Positions 32,964-41,163 of a stretch of 59,956 nucleotides of DNA are shown here, piece by piece. Source of the DNA: Anaerolineaceae bacterium (GTDB lineage Bacteria; Chloroflexota; Anaerolineae; Anaerolineales; Villigracilaceae). The notes under the pieces were generated by a model. The model saw nothing but the letters and a program-made list of their open reading frames with translations, did not search any database and was not told the origin of the DNA. Location: the NCBI GenBank assembly GCA_003598975.1, contig QZIJ01000135.1:1-59956 (forward strand), written 5' to 3'. Positions within the stretch are counted from its first letter, which is position 1. The number at the start of each line of letters is the position of its first letter. The position numbers and the translations under genes were made by a program.

Positions 32964-34076
32964 ATGACAAACAAGAAACTTCGCGTGGCAGTGTTGTTCG
33001 GCGGACGCTCCGGTGAGCATGAAGTCTCGCTCATGTCGGCGCGCTCGGTCATCGCCGCGCTGGATCCCGCGAAATACGAAATCTTCCCCGTCGGCATCAC
33101 GCACGCGGGAAACTGGTTTGTCGGTGAAAATGTGTTGGACGCGCTGGAGCAGAGCAAGACCGACGCGCTCGACCACGCTTTTATCTTTCCCGAACCCGAT
33201 CACCCTGGTCTGTACGCAATTCGCAACACGAAACACGTAAAAATTTCTGACATTGATGTTTACTTCCCCGCCCTGCACGGCACATTCGGCGAAGATGGAA
33301 CCATGCAAGGACTCTTCGAACTGGCCGACGTGGCCTACGTGGGCGCGGGCGTAGTCGGTTCCGCCGTCGGCATGGACAAAGGTATTTTCAAGGACGTGAT
33401 GCGCGCCAATAACATCCCCGTGGTGGATTGGGTCATCCTGCATCGCTCGGAGATCGAAAAGAACATGGATGCCGCCATCCGCAAGGCCGAGTCTCTCGGC
33501 GCGTATCCGCTTTTTGCAAAACCCGCCAACCTGGGTTCGTCGGTGGGAATCACCAAATGCAACAGCCGCGCCGACCTGGGTGAGGGCCTGATGGAAGCCG
33601 CGGCCTTCGACAGACGCATCCTCGTTGAACGCGGCGTGGTCGATGCCAGCGAGATCGAAGTCAGTGTGCTGGGCAACGACGAGCCCATCGCGTCCGTGCC
33701 GGGCGAAGTGTTGCCGAGCCGCGAGTTCTACTCGTACGAATCAAAATACGTGGACGGCACAAGCGGACTGGTCATCCCCGCGCAGATTCCCGAAGAGACA
33801 TCGAATCAGATTCGCGATCTCGCCGTCCGCGCCTACAAGGCCATTGATTGCGCAGGCATGGCACGTGCCGATTTCTTCCTCGAAAAGGAAACGGGGCGCG
33901 TCCTGCTCAACGAATTAAATACACTGCCTGGGTTTACGAGCATCAGCATGTACCCCAAACTCTGGGCCGCGACGGGCATCTCGTATCCCGAACTGGTGGA
34001 TCGGCTGATCCAACTCGCGCTGGACCGCAAAGCCGAGCGCGACCACACCACGCGTGAGTTTCGGAGGAGCGAGTGA
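32964..34076 (+). CDS. ddl: D-alanine--D-alanine ligase
   Basis: A 370-residue ATP-grasp enzyme making the D-Ala-D-Ala dipeptide that MurF uses. The N-terminal signature VAVLFGGRSGEHEVSLMSA is at about residues 7-25. HGTFGEDGTMQGLFELA, FAKPANLGSSVGITKC, RADFFLEKETGRVLLNELNTLPGFT and SMYPKLW follow in the expected order. The metal-binding residues in the LNELNTLPG stretch are intact. ftsQ overlaps its end by 4 bp. Confidence 0.97.
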   Translation: MTNKKLRVAVLFGGRSGEHEVSLMSARSVIAALDPAKYEIFPVGITHAGNWFVGENVLDALEQSKTDALDHAFIFPEPDHPGLYAIRNTKHVKISDIDVYFPALHGTFGEDGTMQGLFELADVAYVGAGVVGSAVGMDKGIFKDVMRANNIPVVDWVILHRSEIEKNMDAAIRKAESLGAYPLFAKPANLGSSVGITKCNSRADLGEGLMEAAAFDRRILVERGVVDASEIEVSVLGNDEPIASVPGEVLPSREFYSYESKYVDGTSGLVIPAQIPEETSNQIRDLAVRAYKAIDCAGMARADFFLEKETGRVLLNELNTLPGFTSISMYPKLWAATGISYPELVDRLIQLALDRKAERDHTTREFRRSE

Positions 34077-35053
34077 CCGACCGCAAGAACCCCTCCCGCG
34101 CGGATATTGTGCGACAGCGACGAAAGCAGGTTGAGATTCGCCGCTCCAAACGCCCCGCCCCGCGCGCCTCACTTCCGACTCCCACACTGCCGCGTCGCGG
34201 TGTGACGCTGGACGCGTCCACCCAGCGCGTCAAGCCGCAGGTCAAACCTGTCCGCACGTATGAGGCGGTGGCCGCGGTCGCACCTGTTGCAGGTAAACTT
34301 TCCGCCCCGCACGCCCCTGCCCTGCCCCGCATCCGTGTGGGCTGGAGGCTGTTGTCGTTTTTCCTCGTCGCGCTCATCGGCGCGGGCATCTACTTTGCGT
34401 GGACTCTTCCCCAGTTCCGCGTCCCCGCCGCGACGCTGGTCGGCAACCAGATGCTGAGCGCGGAGGAAGTGGAATCGGTCCTGCGCTTGAACGGTGCGCC
34501 TGTCTTCCTCGTCGTCCCTGCGGACGCGGAGAACGCGTTGCGGCTCAACTTCCCGGAGATCACGTCGGTGAAGGTTTCGGTGGAGTTGCCGAACAAAGTC
34601 GTCGCGACCATCACCGAGCGGCAGCCTGTCATCCGCTGGGAGCAGGACGGCGCGTATGCCTGGGTGGACGCGGAAGGCGTGGCGTTTCGTCCACGCGGCG
34701 AGATGGGTGGCCTGGTCGTGGTCAGCGCGTCAGGATCGCCGCCCGCCGGCCTGAAGTCCGAGGGCGACCCGCTGGCTCCCGTCCCGTTCGTCTCGGCGCA
34801 GATTATCGAGTCCATCCGCCTGCTGGCGTCACATGTCCCGCAGGGTTCCGTCCTGCTCTACAATCCGAAGTTCGGGATGGGCTGGGTGGACGCGCGCGGC
34901 TGGACGGTCTGGTTCGGGTCGAAATCCGCGGAGACTGACGTGAAGTTGCGCGTGTATGAGGCGTTGGTGGCATCACTGGCGCAACGCGGCATCGCTCCAT
35001 CGTTCATCAACGTGGCGTACCCCGGCGCGCCATACTATCGAGTAGGTCAGTGA
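34073..35053 (+). CDS. ftsQ: FtsQ/DivIB division protein
   Basis: A 326-residue bitopic protein. A long basic, Pro-rich cytoplasmic N-terminus (about 1-80) precedes one membrane helix at about 88-107, then a POTRA domain (VGNQMLSAEEVESVLRLNG to VVATITERQPVIRW, about 118-190). The beta domain follows (about 190-326, with WVDAEGVAF and MGWVDARGWTVWFGS). It would link the FtsL-like protein and FtsI to the septal ring. The start is GTG 34073 overlapping ddl. The cytoplasmic tail is longer than in E. coli and includes a PTPTLPRRG segment of possibly repeat origin. Confidence 0.92.
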   Translation: MTDRKNPSRADIVRQRRKQVEIRRSKRPAPRASLPTPTLPRRGVTLDASTQRVKPQVKPVRTYEAVAAVAPVAGKLSAPHAPALPRIRVGWRLLSFFLVALIGAGIYFAWTLPQFRVPAATLVGNQMLSAEEVESVLRLNGAPVFLVVPADAENALRLNFPEITSVKVSVELPNKVVATITERQPVIRWEQDGAYAWVDAEGVAFRPRGEMGGLVVVSASGSPPAGLKSEGDPLAPVPFVSAQIIESIRLLASHVPQGSVLLYNPKFGMGWVDARGWTVWFGSKSAETDVKLRVYEALVASLAQRGIAPSFINVAYPGAPYYRVGQ

Positions 35054-35054
35054 T

Positions 35055-36293
35055 ATGGATGAAATTGTTGTAGGCATTGATGTTGGCACGACCAAGATCT
35101 GCACGCTGGTTGGGCGCGTGGAGGATGGCAAAACCATCCGCATTTTGGGCGTGGGCATCGAGGCGTCGGAAGGAATCAAAAAAGGCAACATCGTGGACTT
35201 GAACGCGGCCACGCAAGCCATCCGCCGTTCGGTGCAACGCGCCGAGGCCACCTCGGGTTTGGAAATCACGAGCGCGCTGGTGAGTCTGGCGGGCGCGCAC
35301 GTTTCCTCCGTGAACTCGCGCGGGACTTCGGGAATCACAGGCGGGATCGTGGACGAGTTGGACGTGTACAACGCCCTCGATCAGGCGCGCGCCATTGCGA
35401 TCCCCTCGGACCGTGAGATCGTCCACGTCATCACGCGCGGATTCTCCATTGACGGGCAGGACGGCATCCGCCAGCCCGTCGGCCTGCACGGCTACAAACT
35501 GGAAGTGGAAACGCACATCATCACCGCCTCGGCCGCGACGGTGGACAACCTCCGTCAATGCGTGAGCGCGGCAGGCGTGAAGGAAATGCAATTTGTTTTG
35601 AACCCGCTCGCTTCGGGCGAGGTCACGTTGACTGAGCAGGAACGCGAAATGGGTGTGGCGATCTGCGACATCGGCGGCGGGACGACCGACCTGGCGATCT
35701 ACGTCAACGGCGACGTGTGGCACACGATGGTGCTGGCCGTCGGCGGAAATCACATCACACAGGATATCGCACACGGATTACGACTGCCCGTAAGCCAGGC
35801 CGAGGAAGTGAAGAAGCAACAGGGTCACGCGCTGCGAAGCGAAGTGGGTCCTGAGGAATATTTCAGCATCCGTCCGTTCGGCGAAGATCACGCGGTGCAG
35901 ATCAACCGACAGGATCTGTCGCACATCATCGAAGCGCGCGTGATGGAACTTTTCAAACTCATCCATCAGGAGATCAAACGCTCGGGCTACGATGGCCTGC
36001 TCCCCGCAGGGCTTGTTCTGACAGGCGGATCATCCATGTTACCCGGTATCAAGCGACTCGCCTCGAACGTGATGAGTCTCCCTGTGCGCGCCGCGCAACC
36101 TGAAAACCTGGTTGGCCTCGTGGACAAATTGAACTCCCCTGCCTATTCCACTGGCGTTGGACTCCTGCACTGGGGATTCCAGGCACACGAAGGCGAAACG
36201 AATCAAAAGCGCGGACGCAAGCGCCGCGTAAAAGGAGAACAGAATATGGTCTTTGCGAATATCAAAGAATGGATCAAGAGGTTGTTGCCGTAA
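35055..36293 (+). CDS. ftsA: FtsA, actin-like Z-ring membrane tether
   Basis: A 412-residue actin-fold ATPase. VGIDVGTTKICTLVG (phosphate 1) is at about residues 6-20. An SHS2-type 1C subdomain follows, then DIGGGTTDLAIY (phosphate 2) at about 206-217 and GLVLTGGSSMLPGI (adenosine motif). The C-terminus has a basic linker and the amphipathic helix FANIKEWIKRLLP, the usual membrane-targeting sequence. It starts 1 nt after ftsQ stops. Confidence 0.96.
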   Translation: MDEIVVGIDVGTTKICTLVGRVEDGKTIRILGVGIEASEGIKKGNIVDLNAATQAIRRSVQRAEATSGLEITSALVSLAGAHVSSVNSRGTSGITGGIVDELDVYNALDQARAIAIPSDREIVHVITRGFSIDGQDGIRQPVGLHGYKLEVETHIITASAATVDNLRQCVSAAGVKEMQFVLNPLASGEVTLTEQEREMGVAICDIGGGTTDLAIYVNGDVWHTMVLAVGGNHITQDIAHGLRLPVSQAEEVKKQQGHALRSEVGPEEYFSIRPFGEDHAVQINRQDLSHIIEARVMELFKLIHQEIKRSGYDGLLPAGLVLTGGSSMLPGIKRLASNVMSLPVRAAQPENLVGLVDKLNSPAYSTGVGLLHWGFQAHEGETNQKRGRKRRVKGEQNMVFANIKEWIKRLLP

Positions 36294-36300
36294 CACCGCG

Positions 36301-36372
36301 CTGAGCGGAAGGCCGAGCACAGTTCGAGGCCTGTAGTCGAAGCGCCCTTCGACTGCTCTACGCTCCGCTCAG
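36301..36372. repeat. nested hairpin element between ftsA and ftsZ
   Basis: Outer arms CTGAGCGGA (36301-36309) and TCCGCTCAG (36364-36372) enclose a perfect 8-bp hairpin (36335-36342 with 36347-36354, loop CGCC) and an AGGCC/GGCCT pair. It fills about half of the 162-bp gap and resembles a REP element rather than a terminator, as there is no T-run. Confidence 0.7.
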
Positions 36373-36431
36373 GGCGACAGAGATTTCAATCACAAGTACT
36401 TTTTACCCTACGCGCAAAATCACTTTGCCTG

Positions 36432-36437
36432 TATAAT
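36432..36437 (+). promoter_or_regulatory. -10 element of a probable ftsZ promoter
   Basis: A perfect TATAAT ends 18 nt before the ftsZ ATG, after a 162-bp gap. No clear -35 at 16-18 nt is seen. AAAGGAG lies between it and the ATG, so a transcript starting here would carry a normal short leader. It suggests ftsZ has its own promoter in addition to read-through. Confidence 0.5.
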
Positions 36438-36455
36438 CGCGAAAGGAGAAGCCCT

Positions 36456-37629
<1,174 letters not shown>

Positions 37630-37631
<2 letters not shown>

Positions 37632-37736
37632 ACCCCCACCCATCCTCCCCCATTTCAAAAAACAGAAATGGGGGAGGATGGTTTTAAGCCTTCCCCCAAT
37701 GCACTTTGATCTGGGGGAAGGTTGAGAAGGGGGTTT
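37630..37736. repeat. 107-bp composite palindromic element after ftsZ
   Basis: Outer arms AAACCCCC (37630-37637) and GGGGGTTT (37729-37736) enclose two hairpins: a 17-bp stem (37640-37656 with 37665-37681) and a 10-bp stem (37689-37698 with 37712-37721). The first also serves as a terminator. The element overlaps the ftsZ stop region and reaches to the promoter of the next gene. Confidence 0.8.
37640..37685 (+). terminator. rho-independent terminator of the dcw cluster
   Basis: A perfect 17-bp GC-rich stem with an 8-nt A-rich loop, followed by TTTT at 37682-37685. It is the first hairpin of the composite element at 37630-37736. Confidence 0.85.
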
Positions 37737-37741
37737 CGTGC

Positions 37742-37747
37742 TAAAAT
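37742..37747 (+). promoter_or_regulatory. -10 element TAAAAT, probable leaderless start
   Basis: TAAAAT ends 6 nt before the ATG at 37754, so transcription would begin at the start codon. No SD is visible; no clear -35, since the upstream DNA is the repeat element. Confidence 0.4.
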
Positions 37748-37753
37748 TGCCAC

Positions 37754-38179
37754 ATGGAAAAAGCGCACCTCCCCTCCCCTGCTGAACATCCCTCCTACCA
37801 AAAGCACCGCCGCGAACTGTGGGCGAAAATTCTCGTCCCCATGCTGTTGGCAGTCGCGGCCATCATCGCCATCGCCACGCTGACGGGCATCGCCGCGTTC
37901 CAGGAGGAGAGCGAAGTTGGCCGTTGGGCGGCCATCTCCACCATCTGGATTGTCATCCCCATCATGGGTGTGGGACTGTTGGCGCTCATCCTCTTTGCGG
38001 CTCTCATCTACGGGATGGCGAAACTGCTGTCTCTCATCCCGCCATACACGGGACACGCGCAGAGATTCGCCTGGCGCGTCGAAGGTTATGTGCGGCGTGG
38101 CGCGGACGCATCCATCAAACCCATCCTTGCAATGGAAGGCTTCACAGCCACCATTAAGCGTCTCATTGGCATCAAATAG
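37754..38179 (+). CDS. two-TM membrane protein, unknown
   Basis: A 141-residue protein with a polar N-terminus (about 1-25) and two strong helices (about 28-50 and 65-90) followed by a basic/amphipathic C-terminal region (about 95-141) with GHAQRFAWRVEGYVRRGAD. Not recognised. A small gene follows after 12 nt and the pair ends at the terminator 38406-38436. The apparent lack of an untranslated leader is noted separately. Confidence 0.7.
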   Translation: MEKAHLPSPAEHPSYQKHRRELWAKILVPMLLAVAAIIAIATLTGIAAFQEESEVGRWAAISTIWIVIPIMGVGLLALILFAALIYGMAKLLSLIPPYTGHAQRFAWRVEGYVRRGADASIKPILAMEGFTATIKRLIGIK

Positions 38180-38191
38180 AAAGGTCAAATC

Positions 38192-38389
38192 ATGGAAAAC
38201 AAAGGGAAAACTCTTTTTCTTGGGGCATTGATCGGCGCATGCACCGGGCTTATCGCCGCCATGCTCCTGAATCGCCGCGCGGAACGCGAGGAAACATCCA
38301 CGGCCATCACCACCGGCGATGGGATGAAGATCGGCGTGCTGGTGTTTGGATTGTTGCGCGCGATTGCCTCGCTTGGGGACGATAAATAA
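38192..38389 (+). CDS. small single-TM protein (YtxH-like size)
   Basis: A 65-residue protein with a Gly-rich membrane helix near the N-terminus (LFLGALIGACTGLIAAMLL, about 8-26), then a charged segment and a second weakly hydrophobic stretch (about 45-58). The layout recalls YtxH/GvpP-like small proteins, but similarity is too weak to claim. It starts 12 nt after the previous gene, probably the same transcript. Confidence 0.6.
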   Translation: MENKGKTLFLGALIGACTGLIAAMLLNRRAEREETSTAITTGDGMKIGVLVFGLLRAIASLGDDK

Positions 38390-38405
38390 ACAGCATAGTG
38401 CAGAC

Positions 38406-38436
38406 AAAAGACCGAGGACTCGCGCCTCGGTCTTTT
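38406..38436 (+). terminator. rho-independent terminator
   Basis: A 12-bp stem (38406-38417 with 38425-38436), 7-nt loop, with the T-run included in the right arm. It ends the two small membrane protein genes. Confidence 0.87.
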
Positions 38437-38452
38437 TCATAAAAGGAGAACC

Positions 38453-38818
38453 ATGTCTGCAAACCCAATTGTCTGGTGGGAACTCGCCACACACGATGCA
38501 GAAAAGTCCGTCCAGTTTTTCCGCGATGTGTTCGGCTGGCAGATTGATTTCGACGAGAAAGCCGGCTTCTTCAAGATGCGTCACAACCCGCCGACCATTT
38601 CGGGCGGGGGCATCTTCACACTGCGCCGCGCCAAACTTCCCTTTGTGGCGCTCTACATCCGCGTGGACGACATCCACGCGATGGCGAAAAAGATTCAGGA
38701 ACATGGGGGCTTCATCGTGGACGCGCCCCTCGACGCGGGCGGCGGTGAATGGATCTGTCTCTTCAACGAACCTTCGGGCGTGACCTTTGCCATGATCCAG
38801 GATGCGAAGCCAGCCTGA
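38453..38818 (+). CDS. VOC-family (glyoxalase/dioxygenase fold) protein
   Basis: A 121-residue single VOC domain (beta-alpha-beta-beta-beta repeats). WWELATHDAEKSVQFFRDVFGW starts the first module, with VALYIRVDDIHAMAKKIQEHGG in the second and FNEPSGVTFAMIQ at the end. The usual metal-ligand positions are partly present (E in WELAT), but the substrate cannot be deduced. AAAAGGAG is 6 nt before ATG 38453. Its stop overlaps the next gene's start (TGATG), so the two are coupled. Confidence 0.85.
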   Translation: MSANPIVWWELATHDAEKSVQFFRDVFGWQIDFDEKAGFFKMRHNPPTISGGGIFTLRRAKLPFVALYIRVDDIHAMAKKIQEHGGFIVDAPLDAGGGEWICLFNEPSGVTFAMIQDAKPA

Positions 38819-40065
38819 TGGACTCGATCTCCAAACAGACCTTTCGCCGCTTCCTGCTCGGTCGGCAGGGACTGTGGCCTGGTCGCCGTTTCGCGGGCGT
38901 GGACGGCACCGCGGCCGCCATCCGCCAGATGGAGGCCCTGCAACTCGACCCGCTCAACATCGCGGCACGCAGTCAGGATATTGCCCTGCACGGACGCGTC
39001 CTCGATTACCGCCCCGAGCATCTCTATGAAGTTGCATACAAGCAGAGACAATTCTTCGATTATGGCGGTTCGCTCTTCATGTATCCCATCGAGGAATTCC
39101 CCCACTTCCGTGCCCTCATGCCGCGCACCGAAAATTACTCGCGTCACATCCTGCTTAAGAAGAACCATCCCGAAGCCATGCCGCAGGTTCTTTCCGCCCT
39201 GCGCGCCAACGGCCCTATGAGCAACCGCGATTTCACAGGCAATCCCCACGCCACCTGGAGTTATCGCGGCCGCAAAGACACCGCTGTGGCCCTCTACTAT
39301 CTCTGGCTGCTCGGCGAAGTGATGATCACCGACCGCCGCGGCTTCGACCGCATCTACGACCTGCGCGAGCGCGTCCTGCCGAAGAAATTCGACCGCGTCT
39401 CCCCCGTCGAGAAAGCCGAAGATTTTTTCGCGGGCAAAACCCTCGCCATGCTCAACCTCATGCGCGAAAAACGATTCCGCGCAGGCTGGCAGGGAAACAT
39501 CGACAGGGTCATCTCTGCAGAAGAGGCGCAGAAAAAACTGGATGAACTCTACGAACGGAAAGTGATCGCACCCCTCTGCATCGAAGGCTCTAACGAAAAG
39601 TGGATCGCGTTCACAGATGATCTGCCGCTTCTCGCGGACCTCGAGGCGGGCGGCGTCCCCTCAGCGTGGACTCCGCTCGGGCCGACGACTCAGGATGAGG
39701 TCGCGTTTGTAGCGCCGCTCGAGATAGTCACCGCGCGCGGGCGTGCAAAGCAAGTCTTCGATTTCGATTACATCTGGGAGGTTTACAAACCCGTCGAACA
39801 ACGCCGCTGGGGGTATTATGTTCTGCCGATTTTGTACGGAGACGATCTGGTGGCGCGCCTCGACCCCAAATTGGATAGGAAAACGATGACGCTCCACATC
39901 CTCGGCTTCTGGCTGGAGGAGGACGCGCCGCGCGACGCGTCCTTCGCGGATGCGCTGGCGGGTGGACTGAAACGATTTGCAAATATGGTGGGGGCGAAAA
40001 AAGTGGATGTGCGCGCAATCAAACCCGTCAAACTGCGGACTCACGTTAAAGCGAAACTCGACTGA
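38818..40065 (+). CDS. HTH_42 winged-helix protein, YcaQ/AlkX-like DNA glycosylase
   Basis: A 415-residue protein of the family of E. coli YcaQ (AlkX), which excises interstrand-crosslink and alkylation adducts. It shows FRRFLLGRQGL, then IRQMEALQLDPLNIAARSQDI. The QLD in MEALQLD corresponds to the Q-x-D catalytic-type motif of the YcaQ branch. Further on there are RGRKDTAVALYYLWLLGEVMI and YYVLPILYGDDLVARLDPK, both common in the family. ATG 38818 overlaps the VOC stop; the longer frame from 38749 lies in that gene. Function by homology: repair of bulky N-alkyl lesions. Coupling with a VOC protein, a fold often used in resistance to DNA-damaging antibiotics, fits a defence against natural genotoxins (inference). 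Confidence 0.85.
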   Translation: MDSISKQTFRRFLLGRQGLWPGRRFAGVDGTAAAIRQMEALQLDPLNIAARSQDIALHGRVLDYRPEHLYEVAYKQRQFFDYGGSLFMYPIEEFPHFRALMPRTENYSRHILLKKNHPEAMPQVLSALRANGPMSNRDFTGNPHATWSYRGRKDTAVALYYLWLLGEVMITDRRGFDRIYDLRERVLPKKFDRVSPVEKAEDFFAGKTLAMLNLMREKRFRAGWQGNIDRVISAEEAQKKLDELYERKVIAPLCIEGSNEKWIAFTDDLPLLADLEAGGVPSAWTPLGPTTQDEVAFVAPLEIVTARGRAKQVFDFDYIWEVYKPVEQRRWGYYVLPILYGDDLVARLDPKLDRKTMTLHILGFWLEEDAPRDASFADALAGGLKRFANMVGAKKVDVRAIKPVKLRTHVKAKLD

Positions 40066-40073
40066 CCTCTCCC

Positions 40074-40988
40074 CTACCCTGCGACCGAGACCTGGTTCCT
40101 GCCTGAAAGTTTGCTGGAATACATTTGAGCGTCAGCGCGCTCGATCAGAGATTCGACGGTATCGTTTTCGTGTGCCGTGGCCGCGCCCACCGAGGCCGTG
40201 ACGCAAATTTCGGCGTTTTCGCTCTGAACGATGGAACTCGCCACCATGGCGCGCAGTTTATCGGCGATCTTGTGCAGGTAAACAGGTTCCACCTCGAGCA
40301 GGAGGGCAACAAACTCGTCACCGCTCCAGCGGCCGCAGGCATCGGTGTCGCGCAGATGGGCAGAAAGGGTGCGGGCGACGTTCTGAATTACCAAGTCTCC
40401 TGCGGGGTGTCCGTAGGTGTCGTTGACGGATTTGAAATGGTCAATATCAATGAACAACACGCCAAAGGGAATGTGGTGGACGCGGTATTCGCCAAGCGCA
40501 GATTGAATCTTCATCTGGAGAAAGGCGCGATTGCCGAGTCCTGTGAGCAGGTCGCGTTGAACGTCCTGCTCCAACTGATCCACTCTGCGCCTCATGCGAA
40601 ACATGGACTGATTATTGCTGAACACTTCCACCGCACCCACTACTTTTTGGCCATCATCGAAGATCGGGCTGGTGCGGACGAGCACAGGCACGCGGTGGCC
40701 GTCAGCGTGGCGCAGGTGAACTTCGGCCTCGCGCGGCTGGGCGTCCTGCATCGTGGCGGAGAGCGGACAGCCGTCGGTGCAGAGATGTTTGCCGTCTTCT
40801 GTAACGTGATCGAGAAGGTTATCGAAACAGAAACAGCCCACCATCTTTTCGCGTGAATAACCCGTTAGTCTTTCGGCGCCCTTGTTCCAGTAATTGATGC
40901 GGCGTTTGGCATCCACGTAATAAACGCCATCATGCAGGTTATCGAGAAGAGCCTGGTGAAATTCGTCCGAGTGCGTATCCATGCGCAC
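40074..40988 (-). CDS. PAS-GGDEF diguanylate cyclase with Cys-rich PAS
   Basis: A 304-residue soluble signalling protein. A PAS domain at about 10-125 contains GYSREKMVGCFCFDN and a cluster of cysteines ending in CTDGCPL. A short linker coiled coil is at about 130-145. The GGDEF domain (about 146-300) has the active-site motif SGDEF (residues 222-226), a variant still compatible with c-di-GMP synthesis, and an RxxD inhibitory site at 213-216. DLLTGLGNRAFL and FGVLFIDIDHFKSVND are intact. It is convergent with the YcaQ-like gene and faces away from the HD-GYP cassette at 41164, so it may make the c-di-GMP which that cassette degrades. Confidence 0.92.
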   Translation of the reverse strand: MRMDTHSDEFHQALLDNLHDGVYYVDAKRRINYWNKGAERLTGYSREKMVGCFCFDNLLDHVTEDGKHLCTDGCPLSATMQDAQPREAEVHLRHADGHRVPVLVRTSPIFDDGQKVVGAVEVFSNNQSMFRMRRRVDQLEQDVQRDLLTGLGNRAFLQMKIQSALGEYRVHHIPFGVLFIDIDHFKSVNDTYGHPAGDLVIQNVARTLSAHLRDTDACGRWSGDEFVALLLEVEPVYLHKIADKLRAMVASSIVQSENAEICVTASVGAATAHENDTVESLIERADAQMYSSKLSGRNQVSVAG

Positions 40989-41163
40989 ATGATAGCACCC
41001 CGTGGACGGTGGGGACTTGCAAATTAGTTACAAAGTGAAAACCATTTCGATTCTGACATGTATTTACAATTGCACGTCTGGACAAATGAAGGTTTAATCA
41101 GAATAACCATCACTTTACAGGTTGTCTTAGCCGCCAGAAATTTTCTGCACAGGATTTCAAGCC

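Noticed and set aside
34073-34310. Repeat-derived origin for the Pro/Arg-rich N-terminus of FtsQ
   Set aside because: PTPTLPRRG is suggestive, but no inverted arms are visible in the DNA and FtsQ cytoplasmic tails vary naturally.
40989-41163. 175-bp divergent spacer between the GGDEF and multi-PAS genes
   Set aside because: It must hold promoters, but I found no -35/-10 pair good enough to report.
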